NCBI GenBank assembly: GCA_033977485.1
Contig: CM066989.1
Location: 35,466,595-35,530,594, forward strand
Length of the DNA stretch: 64,000 nucleotides
Origin: Hydrangea macrophylla
Lineage: Eukaryota; Streptophyta; Magnoliopsida; Cornales; Hydrangeaceae
Direction of reading: 5' to 3'
This document shows, in pieces, positions 45,445 to 55,873 of this stretch (position 1 is the stretch's first letter; the number at the start of each line of letters is the position of its first letter). A program made the translations under genes and the position numbers. The notes under the pieces were generated by a model, which saw only the letters and a list, made by a program, of their open reading frames with translations, did not search any database and was not told the origin of the DNA.

Positions 45445-47666
45445 GAGGCCTTCAGCTCCATTACAAGGATCCGATGATCTTCTTCCATCTTCACATATAT
45501 ACAAGAGATATACAAGAAAACTTAGAGAGATTTGAGAGGATTTTGGAAGAAAACATTGAAGAAATCAATAATTTGAAGAAATTGAAGAGGAACTTGAAGA
45601 ACTTGGAAGAGCTCTTCATTCAACAAGAAATCTCTGAGGTTATTAGAGGTAATCTTCTCATTTTTACGTAGATTTAAGTTGGAAATCAATCACAATTCAT
45701 AGATCTAGGATTTTTACACATTTTCAAAAACTCTCTTCCTACCCCATTTCATCACACACCACATAGAATTGTGATTGAATCCTTATTTGCTTTCATTAAT
45801 TTGGATCTAAATAGAGCTTTGGATTTAAGATTAAAGGAGTTTTTGATTTAAAATTTCAAATAAACCTTGATTTCATTTCTTTTGCTTAGATTCTTTCTCT
45901 TTGGAAATCCATGAGATCTTTAATATCTCATTGGATCTTTTTGGATTTGCTCCTCTAGTCCCCTATGATCCTATGATTATATGGGGATTAAGATTGATTG
46001 TAGTTATATTCACTTATATGTGGGTAGATCCAAGTCTTAGTCTATGATTTGGATCTTCCAACTAGGAATCTTATGGAATCCTCTCTATATTCCATAGAGG
46101 TTTAGGTGGATTAGATATGTTTTAGTCTCCAAGGACCATTAACTTGAGAGGAGAATAGGATATAATAAGCTCATATCTCTCAAGGATCATTGATTATGAG
46201 AGAGGGATTGACTTAATAATTTTTATGAATACCAAGTCAATATTGGTGCAGTGAACTCATGAACCCACTGAGATCAAAGATTTTTAATTAAATCATGGTC
46301 CATGGGAAATGAGTGAGACCAATTGGAGATTGTTCATAACTTGTATATGCATCATTAAGATTTTTGTCTTGAAGTAATTTTACACTTAGGATGGTTTGGT
46401 CTTATGGTTTGTGACATAGCCACTCTCAGTCCAAAATTTCAGAACGGCAAGTCCGTTTTAAATTTAATAGATCAGAACCTTAACTAAGCTTTCTTGATCT
46501 CAAATAATTGTTTCTAAGAAGTTTAATGTGTTTAGAAAGTCCCCTAAAAAGAATGAATTCATTCGGATTTATTTGCTATTTTTAGAAAATCATACAGAAT
46601 CTCTGGACAGAGAGTTAGAAATCTCTAAGTGATGTCTAGTCCTTGCCCACTTCCCAGAGATTGAACCGTTTGATTTTCAATTTTCTTTTTGGGTTGGAAT
46701 CTAGACTCACAAAGGCATGTCATATTCAAAAATCATTAAGATCCAGCCGTTGGAAATTTGATTGTCTATTTTTGAAAGTGTGGTCTGCTCTCTGAAATTT
46801 TAGTAATTCTGTCACAGTTTTGATAAATCTTGCTAACCCTTACCTAAATGGGCCCCTAGTGTCTTAGGACTCAAACCATGTTTTAAATGGTGATAATCAA
46901 GCTTAAATCCAGAAGCCAAGTGATCCAAATCAATGAAAGATTCATGGTTCATCCTTATTTATGCCTATGCATCCATCCATACATATTGATGTTTATGATT
47001 AGGATTAACGTTTAGCTTGAGTTTTCACTTAAATTGAACCTATTTGAATATAACTATGGGTTCTTTATGATCATGTTGGGATCATACCATCTGCATCTGG
47101 ACATTGCATTGGCTCCTAGTTGAGACTTGCATATCTATATGGAAGTGTTGTACTTCCAATTACTTATAAAGAATACATAATTATGTCAACTCTCTCCATG
47201 CTTGATAGATTTAAGCTAGAACTTTGGGTGTTTTATTTAGGATTCGATATTGTATATTGTTCCAAGCATGTAGACTAACCCTTGTTTTGTAGCGCTATCA
47301 AGGTACAATTTCTCAACTTTTTCTCTAGTTTGTTTTACTAGTTGATGTTATTGATTTTTCGACTCCATGCGCGACACCTTAGACTAAGTCTTGCTTTATT
47401 TGTATACATGAAATAGAGAACATTCCTTAGGTTTTATTCGTATGCATTGCACGTTTAATATTCGCAGCTGGATCCCGGGTAAGTTCTCTAGTTCCCTATT
47501 TGCACATCATTTTGCATGCTAATTGAATTATGTGGCTTATGAATGATATTTTATCGTTAGCAATCTTATACCCTTTTAGACATGCTTTTGTAATGTATAT
47601 ATATATATGTATTAATTGAGGGCATGCTTAGATTAATAATTCGATTAAAAAGGATGTTGAGTAGAG

Positions 47667-47729
47667 GCCTATCATGAGATAGGATGAGAGGGGGTGTTTT
47701 AGTCTGTCGGGGTCCTTCCCCTCTCATTC
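47667..47729 (+). promoter_or_regulatory. Conserved tandem RNA hairpins in Ogre-like LTR (copy F)
   Basis: Hairpin 1 is CCTATC-ATGA-GATAGG (47668-47683). Hairpin 2 pairs ATGAGAGGGG (47684-47693) with CCCCTCTCAT (47718-47727) around a 24-base loop containing GTGTTTTAGTC and GGGGTCCTT. The same block in copies A (13041-13106), C (26601-26663) and D (39073-39136) keeps the pairing although the bases differ. It lies about 200 bp before the LTR end, so in the 5' RNA leader. Its role is unknown; packaging, dimerisation or translation control are possibilities. Confidence 0.6.
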
Positions 47730-47887
47730 CATAATCCTCAGACCTAGAATTTCTGGTTTCTAAAAAGATCAGTTTGCTTTTAAATGGTTTCTTAATTTTC
47801 CTTTTAAAAAAATTAAGTGGCGGCTCTTTGAATTTGTTTTGAAAAAATTTGTTTTAAAAGTGGGCCCAAATGCCGGTATCCACAATC

Positions 47888-47905
47888 TGGCGACTCTGCT
47901 GGGGA
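47888..47905 (+). other. Primer binding site of the Ogre type (tRNA-Arg)
   Basis: TGGCGACTCTGCTGGGGA begins three bases after the LTR end. Ogre elements are known to use a tRNA-Arg primer site of this form, which together with the 3 kb LTR supports the Ogre-like call. Confidence 0.8.
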
Positions 47906-49277
47906 TCGAACACAGAATCTCTGGTTTTGCAGACCAGAATTCTGATTGTGGGTTCACTTGAGGATTAGACTTGAAAGCATCCTTTTAATCGAATTAATTA
48001 ATTTTTGTGTGCCCATTGCATTGCACTTGCATGTCTAGCCAGTCGATTGCACAGAACTATGACCTTGGAGGCTCGGGGCAACCCGGTCGGTCAAGTTATC
48101 ATGGGATTATGTGATCACCCTTGATCTTGTACCATGTTTTGGTATATAAAGCATCCTATCGGATGTGTGTCAAGGGTCTCTTATTTGACCAAAACCCAGC
48201 CTTTTCATAATAGCTTCTATAGAACCTTTCAATCTTAGGAAATCAATTCTTGATTAGGATTATGTGCTAGGGAGTTTTGTATACCCGGAAGGGATTATTT
48301 GAGATGATGATGATACTTGCTTGATGAAAGATGTGTAACCTCTTAATCACTTTTTGAGCAATTCTTCTTTATGTCCCATGACATTTGGGAACACGTCGAA
48401 TCTTGATTGAAAGATTACACTTCTTATATCTTGTTAGCTAAGCATCATTGACCTTGTATGCATCCGAATTCATAAAAAGTTCGATGATAATCCGATCATG
48501 TGATCCTTTTACCAAAAGAATTTTAAATACATCTTTGAAAGCAAATAAATTTTTGCCATCTTTATTCCAAAGTATTTAATCGCTCTTTTAAAAATCTTTG
48601 GAGTTCACTTTTTGATTAAATTCCAAGTCAACCCTTGTTGAGATATATTTTCACATTCTCATCTTTGAAGGAAGAACCCAAAAATCTTGGGAATGGTTTT
48701 TAGGAGAAATGCTTTTCAAAAGAATTTCAAAGCGAAACTCCAACCCGATCATCTTTGCTAAGAAATTTTTTCATTCTCAAGAATTGTTCTCAAAAGATTT
48801 TATCATCCAAAGAAATACTGCCCAAATGAATTTCAAAACTTTTCAAAAAAAAATAAAAAAAAGCAATCTTTGAAGGGGTAATGAGGATCACAATGAAAGG
48901 AGAAGTTGGCGCACTTGATATGGGTGAGGATTTTATGTGCTTATGTGTTTGTGTGCTAGGATTAGGATTTTCTTTTCTTTGCCATTTTGAGTAGGCACAC
49001 ATACACTTGCATTTCATCTGTGTGCCATGTGTGCGGTGCATTCATTTAGCCACATCAAATCATCAAAGCATTGCATGCATGTAGAAGACAAATTACACCA
49101 ACCTCTTTCCAGTCAAGATCAAAGTAATCTAATAGTTCCTCAAAATTCCTTGCCTCCTAAAAATCAATTCTGCATACGAACCTTTTACCTATCTATGTTG
49201 AAAGAGTGGAATATCCAGATCCCCTAGTGAGGACACTTCTAACCTTCTTGGGTTCTTTTTCCTTGGTTTTAGTTAAC
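47906..49277 (+). other. Leader of Ogre-like element F, no gene recognised
   Basis: About 1.4 kb of untranslated DNA between primer site and gag, with no conserved frame. Parts resemble 30960-31115 (TTTTCAAAAGAATT-like words) in element C, read in reverse. Confidence 0.55.
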
Positions 49278-49690
49278 ATGGCACACAAAGGGAATACTGG
49301 GGAAGTAGCAAAGTTAAGGGTAACTGTGGAACAACAGGCCGAAAACATGAACCGCATGATGGCTATGATGGAAACCATGGCGCGGCTGCCACCACCTGCA
49401 AATTCGCAAGGTGTTGACCCTCCTCCAGCCACAAGGGAAGAGGATTGGTTTGATGACCCAAAAGTTCAAAGAGCTAAGGATCCAAGAGCAGAGAAAGAGA
49501 GGATAGAGAAGGAAAGAGCTGAGAAAGAGAAAATAATGACTGAGAAAGTAGAAAAACTTGAAAGGGTAGTCCGCAAGGCTCAAGGAGTTGACACTTATTT
49601 GCTTGAACTAGAGGGATTGTATGAAGTGGTGCGGGAAACATTGCCTGTCGATTTCAACATTGCCTGTGCGAAAAAAAGTGTAACAATTCG
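49278..49690 (+). pseudogene. Start of Ogre-like gag (element F)
   Basis: The ATG at 49278 gives MAHKGNTGEVAKLRVTVEQQ, then ENMNRMMAMMETMARLPPP, an acidic linker (EEDWFDDPKVQRAKDP) and a long charged coiled coil (RAEKERIEKERAEKEK). The frame ends with VDTYLLELEGLYEVVRETLP and is then cut by the inverted LTR stub at about 49690. I chose this ATG because the shared similarity with element C (30700-30885) begins there; the frame is open upstream to 49206. Full Ogre gag is several times longer. In-frame over 130 codons, so this copy is fairly young or was conserved. Confidence 0.7.
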
Positions 49691-49829
49691 GCTAATTTGG
49701 TGTAGTGAAGCTTTTCGAAGAACCTGAATCACCTTTACAGATTTCAAATTTGTCAGACATTGTCATCATTGGTTTCAGAGGTTATAATCCCCTGAATTCG
49801 ATGGTTGGTCAAAATCGAGGTGTCTACAC
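49690..49829 (-). repeat. Inverted Ogre-like LTR tip
   Basis: Reversed, this reads TGTAGACACCTCGATTTTGA, then ACCATCGAATTCAGGGG and CTGAAACCAATGATGACA, matching the first 140 bp of copy F with visible divergence. Its end at 49829 closes the composite unit. Confidence 0.8.
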
Positions 49830-51032
49830 TTTTTTTATAACAAAGAGATATTGCGATATAATTATGAGATAGAGTACTATGATAACGTTTCGTAATGTTG
49901 GATATAGGCCAATCATGAATAAGTTTGATATCCATTTCATTTCATTCAGAGTAGTCAGGCTACAATGGGATGTCATTTATCAGTTTTAGTATGGAACTTA
50001 GGTAAGTTTGTTAAGTTCTAGGACTATTAGGGGAATGGACACTTGATCATGATATGTTCTTAAAAGTCGGTGAGCTGTTAATGTATTTTTAAAAGACAGT
50101 GAGCTGGACCAAATAGTCCTAAGATAGCCAGGTGATCCGTGATATGTTCTTAAAAGCCGGTGAGCTGTTAATATGTTCTTAAAAGGCAGTGAGCTGGGAT
50201 CACTGGTAGACGTCGCTAAGTCATGGCAATATATTGATATGCCTTATTCAAACATTGTGTTTCTGTAATGCGGTGAGCTGTGAATATGTTCTTAAAAGCT
50301 GGGGACGGACTAAAGTGGTGTCCATGATATGCAGTGAACTGTGAATATGTTCTTAAAAGCAGTGGACAGAATGATGGTATATCCATCGAGTTGAATGATT
50401 GAGTTTGTTTATTCAGTCAAGAGTACGTTGGTTATCAGTCTTAGGATAACAAGACTATAAAGGTTGATTAAACGATGGGATTGAAGTAAAAGAAGATACT
50501 ATCTAGTGGAAATATATCTTATACCTTCCATAACTTATTAATACTTCATATACTTGGTACTTCGTTAGTTCTACTCACTCAGCTTTCAGTAAGCTGATGG
50601 CCTTTTATGTATGGACATTCCTCATCCAGGATACCCTGTTCCTGACAATGCAGGCAACGACCCCTATGATGATGGCATCTGCCAGGGAGGTGGTTATGCA
50701 GAGGGTAGCCCTACCAGAGATGGCTATGTTGGGGAAGACTACTACGCTGACGATTACATCTACGCCAGTTGAATACAAGGATAGATATTAGTTTCTATTT
50801 CTGTTATTGACTTTATTACTACATTTTGTAATAGGGCATATGTTGCCCTATGACTTTAGTATTTTTTACTTTGAAACTTTGATGTAATAATTAGTAAGTT
50901 TCTCTCATGATCAGTTGATTGTATTACTGTTTTCTTTATTTACTTTGGTGGACAATTCAGTGACTTCACCAGTCATTGCCTATGGACCCAAAAAGGAATT
51001 TGATTTCACTATTTTGGTTGTTTTGGGCATGA
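49830..51032 (+). repeat. LTR-like segment of an unassigned gypsy element
   Basis: It ends with TTTTGGGCATGACA, a chromovirus-like LTR end, and holds tandem TTCTTAAAAGCCGGTGAGCTG-type units (50050-50370). A 64-codon frame at 50597-50791 has no known match. No primer site follows, so it is a truncated LTR at best. Confidence 0.4.
50050..50370. repeat. Interspersed TATGTTCTTAAAAG motif, six copies
   Basis: TATGTTCTTAAAAG followed by an NNGTGAGCTG-like word recurs at about 50052, 50084 (variant), 50141, 50172, 50287 and 50347, with irregular spacers. Confidence 0.75.
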
Positions 51033-51035
51033 CAA

Positions 51036-51119
51036 TCCATCTAAGCTTCTCTAAGAAGCTTCTTTCTCTCTCCTCCCCCTTGCTTGGCCGGCCACTATGG
51101 GCCTTTCCTTTCTTTTCTT

Positions 51120-51196
<77 letters not shown>

Positions 51197-52045
51197 GGTT
51201 TTGGAAGCATAAACCTCCATAGCTACTCAAACATTCAACCTTCATTTTGTGCCATTAATACTATCAGAAGCAAAACTGATCATCTCATCTTGAGCTATCT
51301 ATTGATGCTTTTATTTCTTCTATTGGTGATCTCTATCACATGGTTTGGGCTAGGGCAAAGAAAGGGGTCTTGCCATGGTTTTTCTTGGAGCTCTACAACT
51401 TGGGGCTTTCTTATTTCCTTCTTGGATTCTTCATTTCTTGTTCATTTCTTCACCTAAAACAAAGGTAGATTATTTTGTCTTGACTCACTATGTCTCCTAT
51501 CTCTAATGTGTGATTTGTGATTGAAATGCTAGGGATTAAAGTATAGCAAATATTCTTGATTTATTTCCCTTAAATGTTCTTGTGGATTAAACTAATATGT
51601 TTAGTTGCTAAATTGTTATCAAAGTTGCCTAAGTGGGATAAGTTGTTAAATTGTTATCAAAAGTTGATTAGACGAAATTAATTGCCAAATTATTAATTTA
51701 TTTCATAATTGTGATTATTTCTTAGTTGTCCAAATGAACTACTTGTTTAGAAGTCATTGGGACTAAATGTTATTTGTTATCCTTAGAAGCTTATTTGCTC
51801 ACATGTTGATATTTTTGCAAAATTGGGAAATTATATCTTGAGATTTGGAATCATGTCTTAATTTGATTTATGTTGAGATTGTAGAATTGGCTAGCTAAAA
51901 TGAGAATATTTATTACTGCTTTTTAAAATGAACACTTGCATTTGGATTATAGAATTCACGTGCGTTATTGCCAAGTGGGTACAACTCATAGCATAGCATG
52001 ATTTGCATATGAGAAAAATCCCAAATTGGGGATAGAATGCCTAAC
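51036..52045 (+). repeat. Direct copy 1 of a 1 kb unit
   Basis: It starts CCATCTAAGCTTCTCTAAGA and matches 52349-53445 nearly throughout (for example GGTTTTGGAAG, GTTTGGGCTAGGGC, TGTTATCAAAGTTGCC). No protein is encoded: the 180-codon frame at 50915-51457 is mostly the microsatellite and its flanks. The unit resembles the leader part of a gypsy LTR. Confidence 0.8.
51126..51196. repeat. (CT)n-(TA)n microsatellite
   Basis: About 25 CT units followed by about 10 TA units inside copy 1. Confidence 0.95.
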
Positions 52046-52082
52046 ATTTAGTTTTGTGGTAGCATTTGCATTTAAATGGGTA

Positions 52083-52262
52083 CCGTCAAGCTCTAAAGAG
52101 GGCGCCCTCTCTTTATTAAAGAGAGGGCCTCTATTTCGGCCGTCAGATCATGTTTAAAAACTGTGAAATGACAAAACTACCCTTAATGAAAACACGATCC
52201 AACGGTCAAAACGGAGGCCCTCTCTTTAATAAAGAGAGGGCGCCCTCTTTAGAGATATTTCG
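52083..52262. mobile_element. Palindromic MITE (180 bp) with 10-bp target duplication
   Basis: The halves are almost perfect reverse complements: CTCTAAAGAGGGCGCCCTCT (52091) pairs with its reverse at 52254. Pairing continues through GAGAGGGCC and CCGTYRGATC. TAAATGGGTA flanks it on both sides (52073-52082 and 52263-52272). A 9-10 bp duplication suggests a Mutator-type (MULE) MITE. No coding capacity. Confidence 0.75.
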
Positions 52263-52348
52263 TAAATGGGTATATGTGTCTATACATATTTGTGTGCATG
52301 TATGGATGAGATATATATATAGTGCGACCCACACCCATCCCATCTAAC

Positions 52349-52452
52349 CATCTAAGCTTCTCTAAGAAGCTTCTTTTCTTCCACCACGCACACCCCCCCG
52401 CTTAGCCGGCCACTTTCGGCCTTTCCTTTCTTTTCGTTTTCATTTTTTCCAC

Positions 52453-52548
<96 letters not shown>

Positions 52549-53445
52549 TGTGTGCGTGTGTGTGTGTGTATGTATATATATGGTTTTGGAAGTACAAAAC
52601 TCCATAGCTACTCGAACCTTCAACCTTTAATTTGTGCCATTAATAATCATTGTTGGAACATAGCTATTAGAAGCAAAAGTGATTATCTCATCTAGAGCTA
52701 TCTATTGGTGTTCTTATTTATTCCATTGGTGATCTCTAACACAAGGTTTGGGCTAGGGCAAAGAAAGGGGTCTTGCCATGGTTTTTCGTGGAGCTCTATA
52801 ACTTGGGGCTTTCTTATTTCCTTCTCGGATTCTTCTTCTCTTGTGCATTTTTTCACTTAAAACAAAGGTAGATTACATTGTCTTGATTCACTATATATAT
52901 CTCCTATCTCTAATGTGTGATTTGTGAGAGAAATGCTAGGGATTAAAGCATAATAAATAATCTTGATTTATTTATCTTGAATGTTCTCGTAGAGTAAACT
53001 AATATGTTTAGTTGCTAAGTTGTTATCAAAGTTGCCTAAGTGGGATAAGTTGTTAAATTGTTATCAAAAGTTGAATGGACAAAATTAATTGCCTAATTGT
53101 TGATTTATTTCTTAATTGTGATTAATTGCTTAGTAGTGTAAATGAACTACTTGTATACTTGTTTTGAAGTCATTGGGACTAAATGTTAATTTGCTATCCT
53201 TAGAAGCTTATATGCTCACATTTTGATATTTCTACAAAATTGGGATATTATATCTTGAGATTCGGAATCATGTCTTAACTTGATTTATGTTGAGATTGTA
53301 GAATTGGCTAGCTATAATGAGAATATTGATTATTGCTTTTGAAAATTAACACTCGCATTTGGATCATAGAATTTACATGCATTATTGCCAATTGGGCACA
53401 ACTCATAGCATTGCATGATTTGCATGTGAGAAAAATTCCAAAATG
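52349..53445 (+). repeat. Direct copy 2 of the 1 kb unit
   Basis: Matches copy 1 with scattered changes; its microsatellite has changed to CT then GT. A TATA-like GAGATATATATATAG lies just upstream at 52308-52322. Downstream it continues into about 1.2 kb that copy 1 lacks. Confidence 0.8.
52455..52581. repeat. (CT)n-(GT)n-(TA)n microsatellite
   Basis: About 38 CT units, then about 19 GT units with one CG break, then a few TA units: a compound array about 125 bp long. Confidence 0.95.
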
Positions 53446-54671
53446 GGGATAAAAGATATGAAATTCCGAATGTAGGTTATGTGTGAGGACATGGTAGATG
53501 TACCTAATAACATTCCAAACTCCAACTTATCGGAAAATTGGTATGCTATATTCCTAGTGGGAGTGGCTTACCGTCCAGTAATGAGGTGAGTGATCATGTG
53601 TGCATGGCATGAGGGCTATTTAGTTGCATTGCCTAGGCGGCATTCATGGCACCACATGTTGTATATTAGTTATGCGATCCATATTGAATCTCAACAATGT
53701 TTTCAATGAGTCGTCGTTCTCATAAAAATGACAAACCATATTTTAGATATTATCGAGTTGGGGCAAGACCCAAGAGTTACTCGACGCGTGATATCACACT
53801 TTGAAGATTTCTTTCAAGAACAATATTTGTTTCGAAAAAATTTTCAACTACTAGTGTTGCTTAAAAAGATATTGTAATAGATATGAATCTTGTAGTTTAA
53901 TTCCTTTGATCCTTGATTAGGGCATATGTTTATCCCTCTACTTACAATATGTTAGAATTTTTCGACTTAATGTAATCGGGAATGTAATTGGGACTTTGAG
54001 ACGCCTATGGACGCATGTTAACATTAAACATTTATTCGTGTTGATTCGGACACTTGTTAGTCCTTTTAACTTAGACGCTTTAAATCGTGTTCATGTTGGT
54101 TCGGATGTTCCGATTGTTCCTTTGAGTCGTGTTGGTAAGTTTATGGTATGGCTATGCAAGTTCTATATTTAGAAAATTTCCAAGACTTGAAAACTTAGTA
54201 GGAATTCTGGATAAAGGACATTCGACCGGTCGAAAGACCCTCTGTCCATGAATAATAACTTTTTCCATTACTTCACAAATTTTCAAAATCTAATTTGGTT
54301 AATCCTTAGCCTGTGGATAGTCTATCATGGGAAAAATACTATTTTCGATTTCTTAAGGACCGTTTGGTTACAACCCCTCAAAAACCCTTATTATATGAAT
54401 TTCAAAACAAACTTCCATGTATGTATCTTTTTCTCATTGGGACTTCTCATTTTAATCTTTTAAAACTCTGTTGAAAATCAAAACATTGTTGATTGACCCG
54501 TTTGGAACTCGTGGGTCAATCTTTGACTTTTTTACTTTTCTCTGAAATCCACGTAGGATTCATTAGTAGTTTCCGCACTATTTGGTTGGTCCACGTAGGA
54601 TCTTTCCTCTTCTTTAACCTCTTTCTTTGACTTTTTGATCCGTCCATGTGTCGTGAATTTTGGGGCGTGAC
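53446..54671. other. LTR-like continuation of copy 2, no gene
   Basis: It ends TTTTGGGGCGTGACA at 54671, which in reverse is TGTCACGCCCC, a common chromovirus LTR tip; orientation is therefore ambiguous. There is no protein-coding similarity. Confidence 0.4.
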
Positions 54672-54792
54672 ATTATCCCACGAGCCCCGTCACATGGTGT
54701 GACGGCCTATTGTAGACTATCGATCACTATGGACTCCATGTGAGACCCACAAGATCAGCGGTGCACAATAGGCCGTCACACCACGGGATAAT
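54672..54792. mobile_element. Small hairpin MITE (121 bp)
   Basis: ATTATCCC at the left and GGGATAAT at the right, with GGTGTGACGGCCTATTGT (left) mirrored by ACAATAGGCCGTCACACC (right). The left arm has about 16 extra bases. No clear target duplication. Confidence 0.65.
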
Positions 54793-55873
54793 CGCCCCCT
54801 CCCTTCTCTTACCCCTTCCTTTTTTTTTTAATTTTCCCTATTGTAACTTTATTGAAGCTTGATACACATTGTTTGATCCCATCTCTAACAACTTGAGCTT
54901 TTGGAGCGATGTGGTGAGTGGTGACTTAACAAATATTGGGCATTTTTTCTCCTCCTGAGTTCATTGGTTTTATCTTTATGCTTTATCACTCCCCCGCCAC
55001 CCCCCAATGTGTGGTGAATTTTGCTTTTGCCGGTTACTTGCCACTGTTGTAATACCGGGGATCTCTTAATTCTAATTCACGCTTTCGTTGAATAATTTCA
55101 TGATCCCAATGCGTAGCGATCACGAGTTCATCCACGATGTACGTATTCCGTGTAGAGACAATGGTAATACTCAAAAGCACAATGGCTATATTCTGCAACC
55201 ATATTACCTGAACGGAACAACTGAACGGAACTGTTAATTTTTCTCAATTGAAAACAGAGTTCTCTCTCTAGAGAGTGTTAAGGCAACAAAATGTATCTTT
55301 GTAGTTTTTATAAAAATTTTGGCTGATTCTGTAGGACAAACAAAACAGCCTTGGAAACCTGGCTTATGTTTTTTTACAACTTCGATTGAAGTTCAATGCT
55401 AGTTTGCTAGTGCTCGGAGGAGTCGTCGTCGTTCTAAATTCAAATACGGAGTAACATCCTATGCTAATCTCATATTATAAATTGGTGAGAAACCCATACT
55501 TTTGCCAGAGAGAGAGAGAGAGAGAGAGAGCAGTAGAGCACATTGATATTTTCCGTACATCCTAATTTCGATAACTCTTGCGGGTGAGGTGATCTTAGGC
55601 AGAAGAGGGTGTTCGTGCTCTGAAGTGGAGGAGATTGGATTGGGCACAAAGTTTGAAGTTCACTGCGGCGATACAGAAGACTTGCGGCTGATGTCAGATT
55701 GCAAGACTGCTATCGGGACTGAGTCTTGTTTGTATTTCTAAACTTATTTTAGAGTCTGCAACTGATTAACTCTATAGTGAATTGATCGTGGACAAAGGCG
55801 AGTTCTTCCTGCAATGGTTTTTTTTTTTTCATATATATATATATATATATATCTACTATCTTCTAATCTAATA
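54793..55873. other. Unassigned DNA
   Basis: No gene. ATCTCTAACAACTTGAGCTTTTGGAGCGA at 54882-54910 looks like the flank of a copia LTR end. A (GA)n run lies at 55507-55530 and a TA run at 55832-55851. Confidence 0.4.
55507..55530. repeat. (GA)n microsatellite
   Basis: Twelve AG units in a row. Confidence 0.9.

Larger units (their letters stand above)
44792..47884 (+). repeat. Complete Ogre-like 5' LTR, copy F (3093 bp)
   Basis: Start TGTAGACACCCC and end GTATCCACA, followed by the primer site, give exact edges. It holds a TA-rich block (45130-45260), the GC-rich island (45303-45352), a TATA box (45437-45444), a splice donor GGGTAAGT (47478), the conserved tandem hairpins (47667-47729) and the AATTAAGTGGCGGCTC block near the end. 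It is the reference for copies A, C and D. Confidence 0.9.
44792..49829 (+). mobile_element. Ogre-like element F (plus), composite derivative
   Basis: The order is a complete LTR (44792-47884), tRNA-Arg-type primer site (47888), a 1.4 kb leader and the start of gag (49278-49690). DNA that is the LTR start in reverse (49690-49829) then ends GGTGTCTACA. Pol, polypurine tract and a normal 3' LTR are missing. The unit therefore begins and ends with inverted copies of the LTR tip. It interrupts the CACTA-like fragment on the left. Confidence 0.75.

Noticed and set aside
49314..49583. Minus-strand frame opposite gag
   Set aside because: A shadow of the Ogre-like gag coiled-coil region.
44792..49829. 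A true inverted-repeat DNA transposon
   Set aside because: The ends are LTR tips, and a primer site and gag lie inside; no matching target duplication (CCATG versus CTTTT).
51051..51245. Open frame with long Arg-Glu runs
   Set aside because: It is the CT microsatellite translated in reverse; the flanks have no coding character.
52352..52623. Open frames rich in Thr-His and Arg-Glu
   Set aside because: Translations of the CT/GT compound microsatellite.
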